Shown here: in pieces, positions 38,353 to 49,400 of the stretch
How positions within the stretch are numbered: the first letter of the stretch is position 1
Layout: each line of letters begins with the position of its first letter
DNA from: Sitta carolinensis
Taxonomy: Eukaryota > Chordata > Aves > Passeriformes > Sittidae
DNA: 64,000 nt
Assembly (NCBI GenBank): GCA_032173965.1
Contig: JAVUNC010000004.1
Coordinates: 186,001 to 250,000, forward strand
Direction: 5' to 3'
The notes under the pieces: model-generated
Told to the model about the DNA's origin: nothing
What the model saw: only the letters and a program-made list of their open reading frames with translations
Database searches by the model: none
Translations under genes and position numbers: made by a program

Positions 38353-38819
38353 GGCAGCGCTGGCACCGCTGCTGGCACAGATGGACAGATGGACACCAGG
38401 GGCACAGGCACAACTCAGCAGAGGGAATGGATCAGGCCCAGGCACAGCAGGATTCAGATGGAGCCCAGGCAGCAGCATGGGGGCTGGGGCCAAGGCCAGG
38501 TCTGAGGTCCCCCATGGGGGATGTCCCTTCCTGCCAGGACAGACAGGCTCCCTGGGGACCAGGTGGTGGTGCAGGATTCCGCCTCCTCAGGAGCTGTGGC
38601 ACAGCAGGGAGTGGAAGGCCCCAGGGAGCCCTTGTGCTCTGCAGGCCTGGCCATGTGTCCGTCCCCCCAGGACACCGCTCTGCAGTCACTGTCCCACCCA
38701 GGGCTCCACAGCAGTGGGGTGAGTGGAGGGAGGGAGGGGATCTCAAGCATTGCCCTGCTCTAGCACAAGGAGCTGGGGCCAGGGCCATGTCTGGCCCAGT
38801 GTAGCAGCGGGTGGGGGTC

Positions 38820-41800
38820 TCAGGTTCGGGGGTCCTGGCAGTGGGGACAGCCTGCTGCCTCCTCCTGGAGCTGCTCCACCTGTACTGTGCACGAGGCAAA
38901 GCCAAACCTGCTCTGGAGCCGGGCGGTGACCTCCTGCAGCACCATCTCTGTGTCAGCGCTGGCATCTAGGAGCAGCAGGGCAGGGGCTCATTCCTGGCAC
39001 GGCCCGTGGGCCCCCGGCCATGCCCCGTGCGGGTCACTCACCCACAGCCACGTGCACCGACACGGCGGGGTGGCTCAGCGTCAGCGCCCAGACGTGCAGG
39101 TCGTGCACACCCCGCACGCCGCTGGTGCCCAGCAGCTCCTCCTTCACTGCATCGAACTCGAGGCCCCGCGGCGTCCCTGCCAGCACCACCTGCTCACAGG
39201 GGGCCACCCTTGGCCCCCAGCCACAGCACCCACCTGGGCGAGGGCTCCCAGTGGAAGCCCCTGTGGCTGGGAGCTTCCCCAGGGGGACCAGGCTGGGTGT
39301 GGTGGCTTTGGGGTGAGACAGGCCTCACCTTAGGGCCCCAATGCACCTGGCTGGCGTGGAGAAGAGGGGCTGGGGGAGTTTGGGTTGGGCAAGGGAAGGA
39401 CAGAGGTGAGCTACCTCGTGGGCATAGTGCTGTGGCAGATGCAGCTCCAGGAGCTCCTGTGCCCACCCTGCACCTGTGGCCTCGCACCCCTCTCATGCAC
39501 TGCTCACCTTCCATGAGGACCCTGAAGACGTCTCTGAGGATCGTGATGGTGGAGCCAAGGACAAAGACTGAGAAGAAGAGGGTGCTGATGGGGTCTGCGA
39601 TCTTGCACTGGGGCTGCAGAGAACGGGGTCTCTGTGAGGCTGGGGGCAGAGCCCACGTGGCACCCTGTGTGGGACTGGGAGAGCTGTTCCCACAGGCAGC
39701 ATTGGGGCAGTCCAGCCCAGGCACCTTGAAGTAGATGATGGGGCAGCCACGAGGACACTGACGCTCTGCAGCAGGTCACCCACTACGTGCACGAAGGCTG
39801 CCCGCACACTGGTGCTGCCGGGCAGGGGGCTCCGGCTGGGCTGGCAGGCCACAGAGTTCTCCAGCTGCTTGTAGGCCCCCGTGCCATGGCCATGGCCAGC
39901 AGGGGACTGGTGCAGGATGTAGGCCATGCTGGGAAGAGCAGGGCTGGCTCAGTGCCACACCGAGCGCATGGGGACCCTGCGGTCTTGGGACAGTGGGAGG
40001 AGTGGGGCTGGAGGTGCAGCAGGGCTGAAAGCTGTGCAGGAACAGGGCAGGTGTTTGGTCCTGGGGCTCATGACAGGGCTGGGGAAATGATGCTTGGGGG
40101 ACCAGGGGATGTGGGGATGTAGGCACATGGACTGGAAGCCCCGAGTATATGGGGGATGGGGAAGTGGGGGAGGCAGTGCCTGGGGACACAGGCCAGGTGC
40201 ACAGGGACATAAAGGGACCTGGGGACACAGCTGGGGTTCTTGGGGTTCCAGGGATAGGTGGGGCAGGACCCGGCTGATGGCACACAGGGAGCACATGGGA
40301 CATACACTAGATTGACGCCGACGGCACAGGCGGACGTGGCCAGCATGGCTCGTGCCTCAATCTCGTAGTCATTGCTGATGATGCGGGCGGCCGCCAGATA
40401 AACCAGGGCTGCAGTCACAACCCAGATCGAGAGGACAGAGGCCAGCGCACCCAGTGTCTCTGTGGGATGAGACCCCTCAGCACCCAACCCAGCCACGGGG
40501 GTCCCGTGGAGCCCCGCAGGGCCGTGCCCCTCAGCTCACCTGAGCGGTGCCAGCCAAAGGTCATGGTCTTGGTGGGTGGGCGGTTGGAGACCCAGAGGGA
40601 GAAGAGGCTGACGGACATGCTGCCCACGTCTGTCAGCAGGTGGGCAGCATCCGTCATGACGGCCAGGCTGTGTGCCAGGTACCCACCTGTGGGCAGAGAG
40701 CAGCTGGCACCCTGTGCCCCGCTGGCAGCCCCCCACCCTGGCCCGGCCGCTGTTACCTATCACCTCCCCGACCATGAAGAGGCAGCAGACGGCGCAGGCG
40801 ACGCTCAGCTGCCGGCGGGCCTGGAGCCCGCCCTGCCCAGGGCTGGCGGCCGCGGGGCTGCAGCGCAGCGGGGATCTGGAGCTGGGGGAGCCGCCAGTGC
40901 CGAAGGGTCTCGAGAGGCTGTGAAGAGACTGGGGGCGGGGGTCCCTGCTGGTAACACCGGCTCGGGGCCTCCTGCTCAGGACCCCCGAGGGTCCTGCTAC
41001 CGCCCAGTGGTACGCAGCCAGGCAGTCGGTGGGGCACCGGCAGAACCTCCCCCAGCGGGACGAGCGGCACCGGCGGCAGCAGCGGGAGGGAGCGAGTTGT
41101 TGCGCCTGGGACCAGGCTGCGGGACGGGCCGCCGGCGCGGGGACGTGCGGCGTGGGGAAGGGGCGGCGGGGGCCGAGGTCCTGGTGCGTGGGGCAGCAGT
41201 GCGGGAGCGGGGACAGACAGCCCACCGCTACGGGGGCTAATGGATGGACGGTACCGGTGTGGGAGGGTGATGGATGGATGGTACTGGCGTGCGTGGGAGA
41301 CGTTTGGGCGCCGGTAGGTGCGGGACTGACACCCGAGGGGGGAGCGAGGTGGCGCACGGCGGGGCTGGTTCCGCTTGAGCGGAGTGCCGGTGGCAGGGGG
41401 AGCGTGCCGGTGGCGGGGTGACGGTGCAAGCGGCGGGCGGTCAGGGCTGGCGCGGGGACTGCGGAGGTGCCGGTGTCCGTGTCGGATGGATGGAGGCACG
41501 GGGGCGGGCGGGAAGGGACGTGCCGGGGGTGCCGGTGTCGGGGGTGGGGGGTGGGGGGTGGGCGGCGCGCGACGTGCCGGGGGCTTGCGGGTGCCGGAGG
41601 AGCCGAGGGCGATGGGGGCGATGGAGGTGCCAGGGATGATGGGCGAGCAGGTGCCGGCAGTGCGGGTGCGGGAGGACCGAGGGTTGCAGCTGCGGGGGCT
41701 AATGGAGGTGGCGGTGCGAGGAATCGCCGGGGGCCCTGGGCGGTGATGGGGTGCCGGGGGTGGCGGTGCCAGGGTAATGGGGGTGCCGCTGATGGAGGTG

Positions 41801-42158
41801 CTAGTGCCGGTGATGAGGCTGTCGGGACGATGGTGTGCCGGTGGTGATGGAAGTGCCGGTGGTGACTGGAGTATCGGAGGTGCCGGGCAATGGGGGTGCC
41901 GGCGATGGAAGTGCCGTCGGTGCCGGAGGCGCCGGTGATGGAGATGTTGCTGGCGGTGGTGGGGGTGCCGGGGTGATGGGATGCCGGGGTGATGGGATGC
42001 CAGGGCGATGGGTGTATCGGAGGTGCCGGTGCCGGTGATGGATGCCGGGGCGATGATTGCCGGTGCCGAAGGTACCTCTTGAGGCGCAGGCTGCCGTCGG
42101 CGCGGCCGCCCCGCGGGCTGACCAGGCGGGCGCTCTCGGTGCCGGTCGGGGGCTCCAT
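38820..42158 (-). CDS. SLC30A3: zinc transporter 3 (ZnT3)
   Basis: Cation-diffusion-facilitator that loads zinc into synaptic vesicles of glutamatergic neurons in exchange for protons. Exons: 42158-42076, 40928-40757, 40686-40540, 40459-40306, 39928-39725, 39613-39508, 39176-39042, 38965-38820. The start [16 protein letters not shown] matches the family. Exon 3 carries the first zinc-site motif [15 protein letters not shown], and exon 5 the matching HVVGDLLQS (HxxxD in TM5). A His-rich loop (GHGHGTG) precedes it, and the C-terminal domain ends [14 protein letters not shown]. The six-helix CDF core is present. The exons sum to 1147 nt, two short of a whole frame. Two separate -1 breaks explain it: one within exon 2 (about 40810-40900), where SLFT and [12 protein letters not shown] are in different frames, and one in the GGGG run at 39740-39743. 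Corrected length is about 382 aa (human 388). Confidence 0.93.
41230..42070. repeat. degenerate GGTGCCGG/GGTGATGG repeat in SLC30A3 intron 1
   Basis: The intron is filled with irregular short repeats of GGTGCCGGTG, GGTGATGGATG and GGGGGTGCCGG type, with no fixed long period. It is probably a decayed minisatellite and produces long artefactual open frames on both strands. Confidence 0.65.
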
Positions 42159-43037
42159 CCCGGGAGCGAGCAGCACCGCGGGCACCGGCACCGCCGAGCC
42201 CGCCCCCGCCGTGACTCCGCCCGCCCGCCGGGCCCCGCCCCGTGCGCGGGTCCCGCCCGCGGGTCCCGGACTCCAGGGCGGGGGCGGCCGCGGTGGGGGC
42301 GAGGGGCTGCTGCCGATGGATCTCCAGGCAAATCCATGGAGCTGTGTGCCAGGGACGCTGCTTTCACGGGAGAAGCTCCTCGGGGCAGGGCTCAACCTCA
42401 CCTCTTGTCCCTGGGCAGGTGATGACACAACTGAGCACGGGAAGGACAGGACAGGATCTGAAGAGAAGCCGGCACGGTGTCACCGACGGGGATCGTGCCC
42501 GACCCTTCCGATCACCTTCCGCGGTGAAATGCCGTAGCCGGTGCACCGGGGGAGTGCAGGGGACAGTGTCTGCCCGGGCTGCGGGAAGGCTTTTGACGCT
42601 GCGCCCCTCGGGATGAACGAGGACTGCGTGGCCGAGCCCAGAGCAGGGTATTCAGCAGCCGGTAGGGACCAGTGTACCCCGGGGTTAGTACCGAGTCCGG
42701 TCCCGTTTATTGTCGCCTTTAGGGACCTGGAAGCCAGGCAGAGCACGGTGACAGATGACACCGATCGGGGAGAGGTGGCTTCACCCGGCGGGTCGTGCTG
42801 CTCCGTCGTGGGGAGGGATTCAGGATGGTCTGCAGAGACGGGGGCAGGCGCCTGGGGGGTGTCAGCACGGAGCAGAGCCGGGTCCTGACCCGGGAGGAAC
42901 AACCTCAGGACGGGCGGGGGGCATCCGGCTGGGAAGCAGCTCCGCAGAAAAGGCTCCAGGGGTCTTGGGAGACACCGAGTTGACCATGAACAAACACCGC
43001 ACCCTTGGCGCATCCTGGAGACCACCCCGCGAGCCCA
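42159..43037. other. intergenic CpG-rich DNA between SLC30A3 and UCKL1
   Basis: The promoter side of the divergently transcribed SLC30A3 (-) and UCKL1 (+). GC boxes lie close to the SLC30A3 start (CCCCGCC runs at 42.18-42.30 kb). No protein-coding homology or RNA gene is recognised. Confidence 0.55.
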
Positions 43038-43290
43038 GGGGTGCTGGGGGTGCCAGCCCCGGGCAGGTGTGTGCAGGTGAGCCCGGGGATCCCGGGGGTG
43101 CCAGCCCCGGGCAGGTGTATGCAGGTGAGCCCGGGGATCCCGGGGGTGCCAGCCCCGGGCAGGTGTGTGCAGGTGAGCCCGGGGATCCCGGGGGTGCCAG
43201 CCCCGGGCAGGTGTGTGCAGGTGAGCCCGGGGATCCCGGGGGTGCCAGCCCCGGGCAGGTGTGTGCAGGTGAGCCCGGGGGTGCTGGGGG
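43038..43290. repeat. minisatellite, 48-bp unit, about 5 copies
   Basis: Each unit has a GAGCCCGGGGATCCCGGGGG half and a TGCCAGCCCCGGGCAGGTGT half followed by GTGCAGGT. Copies are nearly identical (one has GTGTATGCAG), so the array is young or homogenised. Every unit contains CAGGTGAGC, a strong splice-donor-like sequence, about 130-380 bp upstream of the UCKL1 ATG. Confidence 0.9.
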
Positions 43291-43420
43291 CGGGGCTTAG
43301 GCCAGGGCGGGGCCCTGTGTGGGCGTGGCCTGGTGTCCGTAGGCGGGCCCGTGGGCGGGGCCTGTCCCGGGCCGTGCGCAGCACGAGCTGTCCCGGCAGC
43401 CCCCGCGGCCGCGCGCGGCG

Positions 43421-46400
43421 ATGGCGGCGGCGGGTGCGGAGGAGCGGCGGGGGGCGGCGGGGCCGGAGCGCGGCCACAGCTCCGGCCCCCCGGCCCCGGC
43501 CCCGGCCCGCCGGCCCGCTGGGCTCGCTGCTCAGCCGGTTGCCGCTGGCGCCCGCCCCGGCCCCACGGCGCCGCACCGCCAGCCAGTGCAAGCCGGAGCC
43601 GCCGCTGCTGCGCACCAGCAAACGGACTATCTACACGGCCGGGCGGCCGCCCTGGTACAGCGAGACCGGCGCGCCCGTAGATGAGGCCTTTGTCATCGGT
43701 GAGTTGCGGGACGGGGCTGGGGAGGGCACGGATGGAGACGGATCAGAAAGGAGATGGAGCCGAGACTGGGCCGGGAGGGGATGGAGGCCGGAGCGGGGCC
43801 AGGGTCGGGCTGCAGTCGGGAATCGTGGAACCGGGCCCCGAGGAGGGGCTGGGCACGGGCCGGAGCCGGATCCGGGGCCGTGACGGATCCGGGGCCGGGG
43901 CGGTGCCCCCGCCGCTCCCCGCAGGCCTGTGCGGCGGCAGCGCCTCGGGCAAGACCACGGTGGCGACGCGGATCATCGAGGCGCTGGACGTGCCCTGGGT
44001 CGTGCTGCTCTCCATGGACTCCTTCTACAAGGTGCGGGGCAGGGGTGCGCGGGCCCGGTACGCTCGGAGCGGTTCCAGTGTTCTGCTGAGTGCTGCTCGA
44101 ACAGCGATCCGGCGCGGAGCAGCGCCGGTGCCCGTGCGTGCCGGGATCCGGCGCGGCGCTGAGCGGGGCTGCTGCCCCGGTCCGGGCATCCGGCAAGGCG
44201 CTGAGCGGTGCCGGGGCCTGCAGGTGCTGGATGAGGGGCAGCAGGCGCTGGCAGCCCGCAGCGACTACAACTTCGACCACCCCGATGCCTTTGACTTTGA
44301 GCTGCTCGTCAGCGTCCTGCGCAAGCTCAAGAAGGGCAAGAGCGTGAAGGTGCCGGTGTACGACTTCACCACGCACAGCCGGCGCCGCGAGTGGGTGGGT
44401 GCCGCAGGGGCCGCGCTGCACCGCGGGGCAGTCCCGGGAAAGGGGAGCACCTCTGCGTGCTGCAGGGCCTGGAGGGCTAAAGGGAGCGGGCAGCTGGGGT
44501 CTCATTCTGGGAAGACTGTGGGTGGATCTGCAAACAGGCCAGCTCAGATATGAGGGAATGACTCAGTGTGGAGGAGTGTTGCGGGCATGGCACGGAGCAA
44601 AGGCTTGGGATCTGCAGCAAGGGTCAGGGTCTGTCCTGGGCTGGAGCATCATGCTCAGGGATGAACTGGAAATCCAAGACATTGGGGGCTGCAGGACGAT
44701 TATGGGGAGCCCCAGCACAGTGGTGAGAGCTCAGGCGTGTCAGTGCCCTGTCTGTGTCAGTGTTGGTGCTGCCGTGGCATGTGAGAGAAACAGGAGAAAC
44801 CCGGCTCCTGTCTGCTTGCAGAAAACAGTGTATGGGGCCAATGTCATCGTGTTCGAAGGGATCCTGGCCTTCGCCAACAAGGAGCTGCTCAAGGTATCGC
44901 TGCCTCAGGTGGCTGCTGGCCTGGGAGGGGGTGTGCTGCAGCAGGACAGGCACTGGCCTTGGGTGCCACTGCAGCAGTGGGGGCTGTGGAGGGAGAGGTC
45001 ACCCCACTTGCTGGCAGAGCACTACGTGTCAGGGGCCTCAGGGGAGTTGATGCTGGGTGGTAGAGGGAAGTAACACAGGTGTGATGAGAGCTGCATAGGG
45101 GGTGCTCACCCCTCCCAGTTTTCCAGCTCCTGGACATGAAGGTGTTTGTGGACACGGACTCGGACATCCGCCTGGTGCGGCGGCTGCAGCGCGACATCAT
45201 GGAGCGCGGGCGCGACGTCGCAGGCGTCATCAAGCAGTACAACAAGTTTGTGAAGCCAGCCTTCGAGCAGTACATCGAGCCCACCGTGCAGGTTGCCGAC
45301 ATCGTGGTGCCCAGGGGTGAGGCCAGAGCTGACCCTGGCGTTGGGAGCGGGTGTTCTGGGGCAGGGATGGGTCAGCGTCCACCCCACCTGGTTCCTCTGC
45401 TCCACTCTCAGGTGGGGAAAACTTCGTGGCGCTGGACCTCATTGTGCAGCATGTGCACAGCCAGCTGGAGAAGGTGAGCTGGGGTGAGGAGGAGAAGGGT
45501 CCTGCATGCAGAGGGCAGGCTGTGGCTGCACACAGACCTGTGCTCCTGGAGCACCTGGGGGCGTCTTGACATCAACTCTCTCTTCTCAGAAGGCCCCAGC
45601 ATGGTGCCTGGGGGAGCAGATCTGTGAAGGGGGCACTGGGGAGGAGGGTGGGGAGCTACCTGGGCTGTTGTGGTGGCTGTGCTGGCCTGTGAGTGACTGA
45701 CAGGGTATCCTTCCTGTTCCCCTGTGCTGCGCCGATGACCTCTCCACCATCCAGCGTGAGATCACAGTCAGGTACGTGGGACCCACCACTGCAGAGGAGC
45801 GGGTTCTGGGCTGGGGGTGCTGCTGGCACCCGCTGGACTCCAAGTCTTGCCACCTCCCTGTCCCTGCTGGCAGAGCTTTGCTGAGGTGCCTGAGCATAGC
45901 TGCTCCCCCCCAGTGCTGCAGTGGCTGTTGTCAGCTCCGTGGGGGCCTGTGGCTGCAGCTGAGGACTCTGTGTGCCACGTCCCACACTGTGGCTGATGCG
46001 TGTGGCCAGCTCCCTGCCCTGGTCCTGTCCCGACTGCTGAGTTACCCTGGGCTGTTCACTTCTGAGGGGGAAGTGCCCTGCATGGTCCCTGTTCCTGGCA
46101 GTTCATGTCCCACGTGAGCAGGGCAACCCTTGTCCCTGGCAGGGTGCACAGACCAGTCCCAGGGTGCCTGGGAATGCCCTGCCCTGCAGAGCTGCAGATC
46201 CTGGTGCTGCAGTGCATGTGGTCCAGGAGGTTCACCCTGGTCTTTCTGGGTAGTCTGGCTCTGGATCTCCTGCCTGGTATCAGACTTGGGGCATTCTTCA
46301 GGATCCAGACGGGAAGGCCAAGCACAAGGCTGACGTTTCAGGGGGGTTCTTCTGGAGCCTTCCCTTGGCAGGGTCATGTCCCCGCTGTGGCTCTGCGTGT

Positions 46401-49400
46401 GCTGCACAGCTCTGACCCCCTTCCTCCTGCAGGGCAGCCCTGGCCTCTGCACACCAAGGACAGCCACTGCCAAAGACGCTGAGTGTCCTGGAGAGCACGC
46501 CGCAGGTGCGGGGCATGCACACCATCATCAGGTACATCCCTGCCCCGTCCCTTCTCTGGCTCACACCACAAGCCTGGGGTGTGTTTTTCCTCTTTGCCCC
46601 TGGGACCTCAGTCCTGGGTGTTGGCCTGGAGCAGAATAGCTGAATGGAGCTGGCCCCGGCCCCGTGGGCACTTCTCTGGTGACCAGATCTCTGCACATCT
46701 GCTTTGGGTGATTCCTGAGCCAAAGGCAGGCTTTTCCTACAATGGGAGGAGACTGCTTGGCTCTTTCCTCACTGGAGCACAGGTGGAGCAGCTGGTGGCA
46801 TGGAGCAAGGTACTCCTTGCTTCTCTCCCAGGGCACTTGGGTTTAGAGCTACCTTAGAGAAGGGACCTGGGCAGCTGCTTCTATGATTTCACTACTCTTG
46901 ATCTTTTCATTGCCCTCTGATGCTCCTTTTTTCCAGGTGACAGTAGCACCAGTTAGTGGAGGGTCAAAGGCTGAGGGCTTTAGGACTACTGAGAGTTCCT
47001 TGGTTTTGGGTCTGCAGAACCTGGCAGCCCCCAGGTGTGTTTCTCCACAGCAGAGATGTTGAGCTCAGTCAGGTCCTCCTGTGCCTGCTCATGCTGTGGC
47101 TGCTAGGGCACCTGTATGTTGGTTTAGAAAACGTGAGTCATGTTTGTGTGAGAGACCTGGAGAGGACTGAGTGCATTTTCAGTAAGTTTGCAGATGATAC
47201 CAAGTTATGTTGTATGTGGAGCCGCTGGAGAGGGATTGGGACAGGCTGGATCAATGTGCTGAGACCAGTGCTGTGAGGGTCAACAAGGCCAAGTGCCAGG
47301 TCCTGCTCTTGGGTTGCAGCGACCCCATAAAGGGGCAGGGCTCCAGGCTGGGGCAGAGGAGCTGAAAAGCTGGAAGGGCCCTGGGGGTGTTGGTCAACAG
47401 TGGCTCAACATGAGCCCAGGGGGATAAGAGGCCAGTGGCACCTGAGCTGTCCCTGCTGGGCACTGCTGGGGCACCTCCAGTCTTGGGCACAGTTCTGGGC
47501 CCCTCTTGATAAGAGAGGCATTGAGGGTCTGGAGCATGTCCAGGGAAGGGAACAGAATTGGGGAAGGGGCTGGAGCCTCAGGAAGGGCTGAGGGAGCTGG
47601 GAAAGGGGCTCAGCCTGGAGCAAAGGAGGCTCTGGGGGCACCTTCTCATTCTCTATAGCTTCCTGACAGGAGGATAAAGCCAGGTGAGGGTCAGGCTCTG
47701 TTCCCATGGAAAAAAAGGACAGGACAAGAGGAAACTGCCTCAGGCTGCTCTACAGGAGATTTAGGTTGGGTACTGGGAGCAGTTTCTTCCTGGAAAGGAT
47801 TGTCCAGCCTTGGCACAGCTGCTCCAGGTAGTGATGGAGTCCCCATCACTGGTAGAATTTAGAAACCATATGGATGTGGCACTTGAGGGTGTGAGCTAGT
47901 GGCAGTGCTGGGGGAGCAGCTGAACTTGATCGCAAAGGGATTTTCCAACCCAAACAATTTATGATCTTCTGATACTCACGACCTCATATAAGCTGGGCCC
48001 CTCCTTTCCTTCTCCTGACTCCTTCCTCCTGTGGAAGCACAGGGTCTAGGACAGATCACAGCAGTAGAACAGGGGATGTTGCACCTCTGGTGTGCCGTGC
48101 CTGTGTCCCTCCCCCAGGCTGTGGCTCCACCTTTGAACCACAAGTGCCTGATGACCTTAATCCGCCGAGGCTCAGGGCTGTGCGCTGCTGCCCTGGGGGT
48201 GGGTCGGGCTTTGCCTGGGGCTGCAGGGCTTTGGCACCACTGGCCTCATGTGGCTGTGCTGATGCTGTGTGGGAGCAGGGCCAGGGGCGGTGGGGAGGCA
48301 GCTGAGCCTGTTCCAGATGGTGTATAAGAAATGCCACATCTCTGAGGAACACCAACTCAGCCTGTCAGCTACCCTTGAAATCCTGCGTAGCCTTTCCCAA
48401 CCCTCTGAGCTGAGAGGAGCTCTGCTCAGTGTCTCTGTTAGGGGACAGTGAGGCAGCATGTGTTTCTGGTGACACTTGGCAGCACTCGTTGGCTTCTGTG
48501 TCCCTTGGGCATGGCATGGGGCTGTTCCTGGTCACCACGTGTGGCCCTCTACTCCGAGGTGCTGCCTTTGCCTGCTGCCCTTCTCTTGGGCTCCCAGAGA
48601 GCTCCAGGCTGGTGGGAGTCAAACATACCTTTAGCCACATTTCCTGCACCTCCACATGCAAAGTTACTGCATCTTGGCAGATCTGTTTCTTGTCTTTATT
48701 AATCAAATCCTAGAGTGGTTTGGGTGGGAGGGACCTTTAGAGGCTACCCAGTTCAGCCCCTGACGTTGGCAGGGAAACTCCCACTGCCCAGGTTCCAGCT
48801 GCTGCAGTGCTCAGGGAGTGCTGCTGCTCCCACCAGCACAGCCTTTCCAGACACCTCGACGTGTCCAGCCCGGCACCTGCATCACCGCAGAGCTGTGAGC
48901 TCCCTCTCCTCTCTGGGCTTTCCCAGTGCAGATCTCCAGGATGCAGACAGTCAGTCCTGGCCAGCACCATTCCCTGCTGCTCCACTCCAGAGGCTCCTGA
49001 CGCTCCCGTCTGTCTGCTGGGAGGGGCTGGTGGCAGCAGATGAGCATCGTGGTGGCAGACCCAGGCTGGCAGCCGGGGGAAGTGCTTCTAGAGCAGCTTT
49101 CTGCTGTTGTGGAGAGACAGAAACTGAAAATGTGTCCCACACTGGAATAGCTGCACAGATTGAGTCATGAGGCTGAGAATAGATGGGGTATGAAGGATGC
49201 AGCGTCAGGATGAGGAGGAACGGTATCCCATTGCCAGAGGGCATGTTGCATGAGATACTGGGAAGTTCTTCTGTGAGGGTGGTGAGGCTCTGCCACAAGT
49301 TGCCCAGGAAAGCTGGCTGCCCCAAGGACAGGCTGGACAGGGTTTGGGTGAACCTGGCCTAACAGGAGGTGCTGCTGCCCATGGCAGGACAGGGGGACAA

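Noticed and set aside
40536..42428. 630-aa minus-strand frame over SLC30A3
   Set aside because: It joins exons 2-3 through introns 1-2 into a repeat-rich intron. Only the exon pieces are homologous to ZnT3.
43005..43883. 292-aa frame beginning in the 48-bp repeat and running into UCKL1 exon 1
   Set aside because: It includes the true UCKL1 exon 1 frame, but its first half is the minisatellite and its end runs into intron 1. The ATG at 43421 is the better start apart from the frame break.
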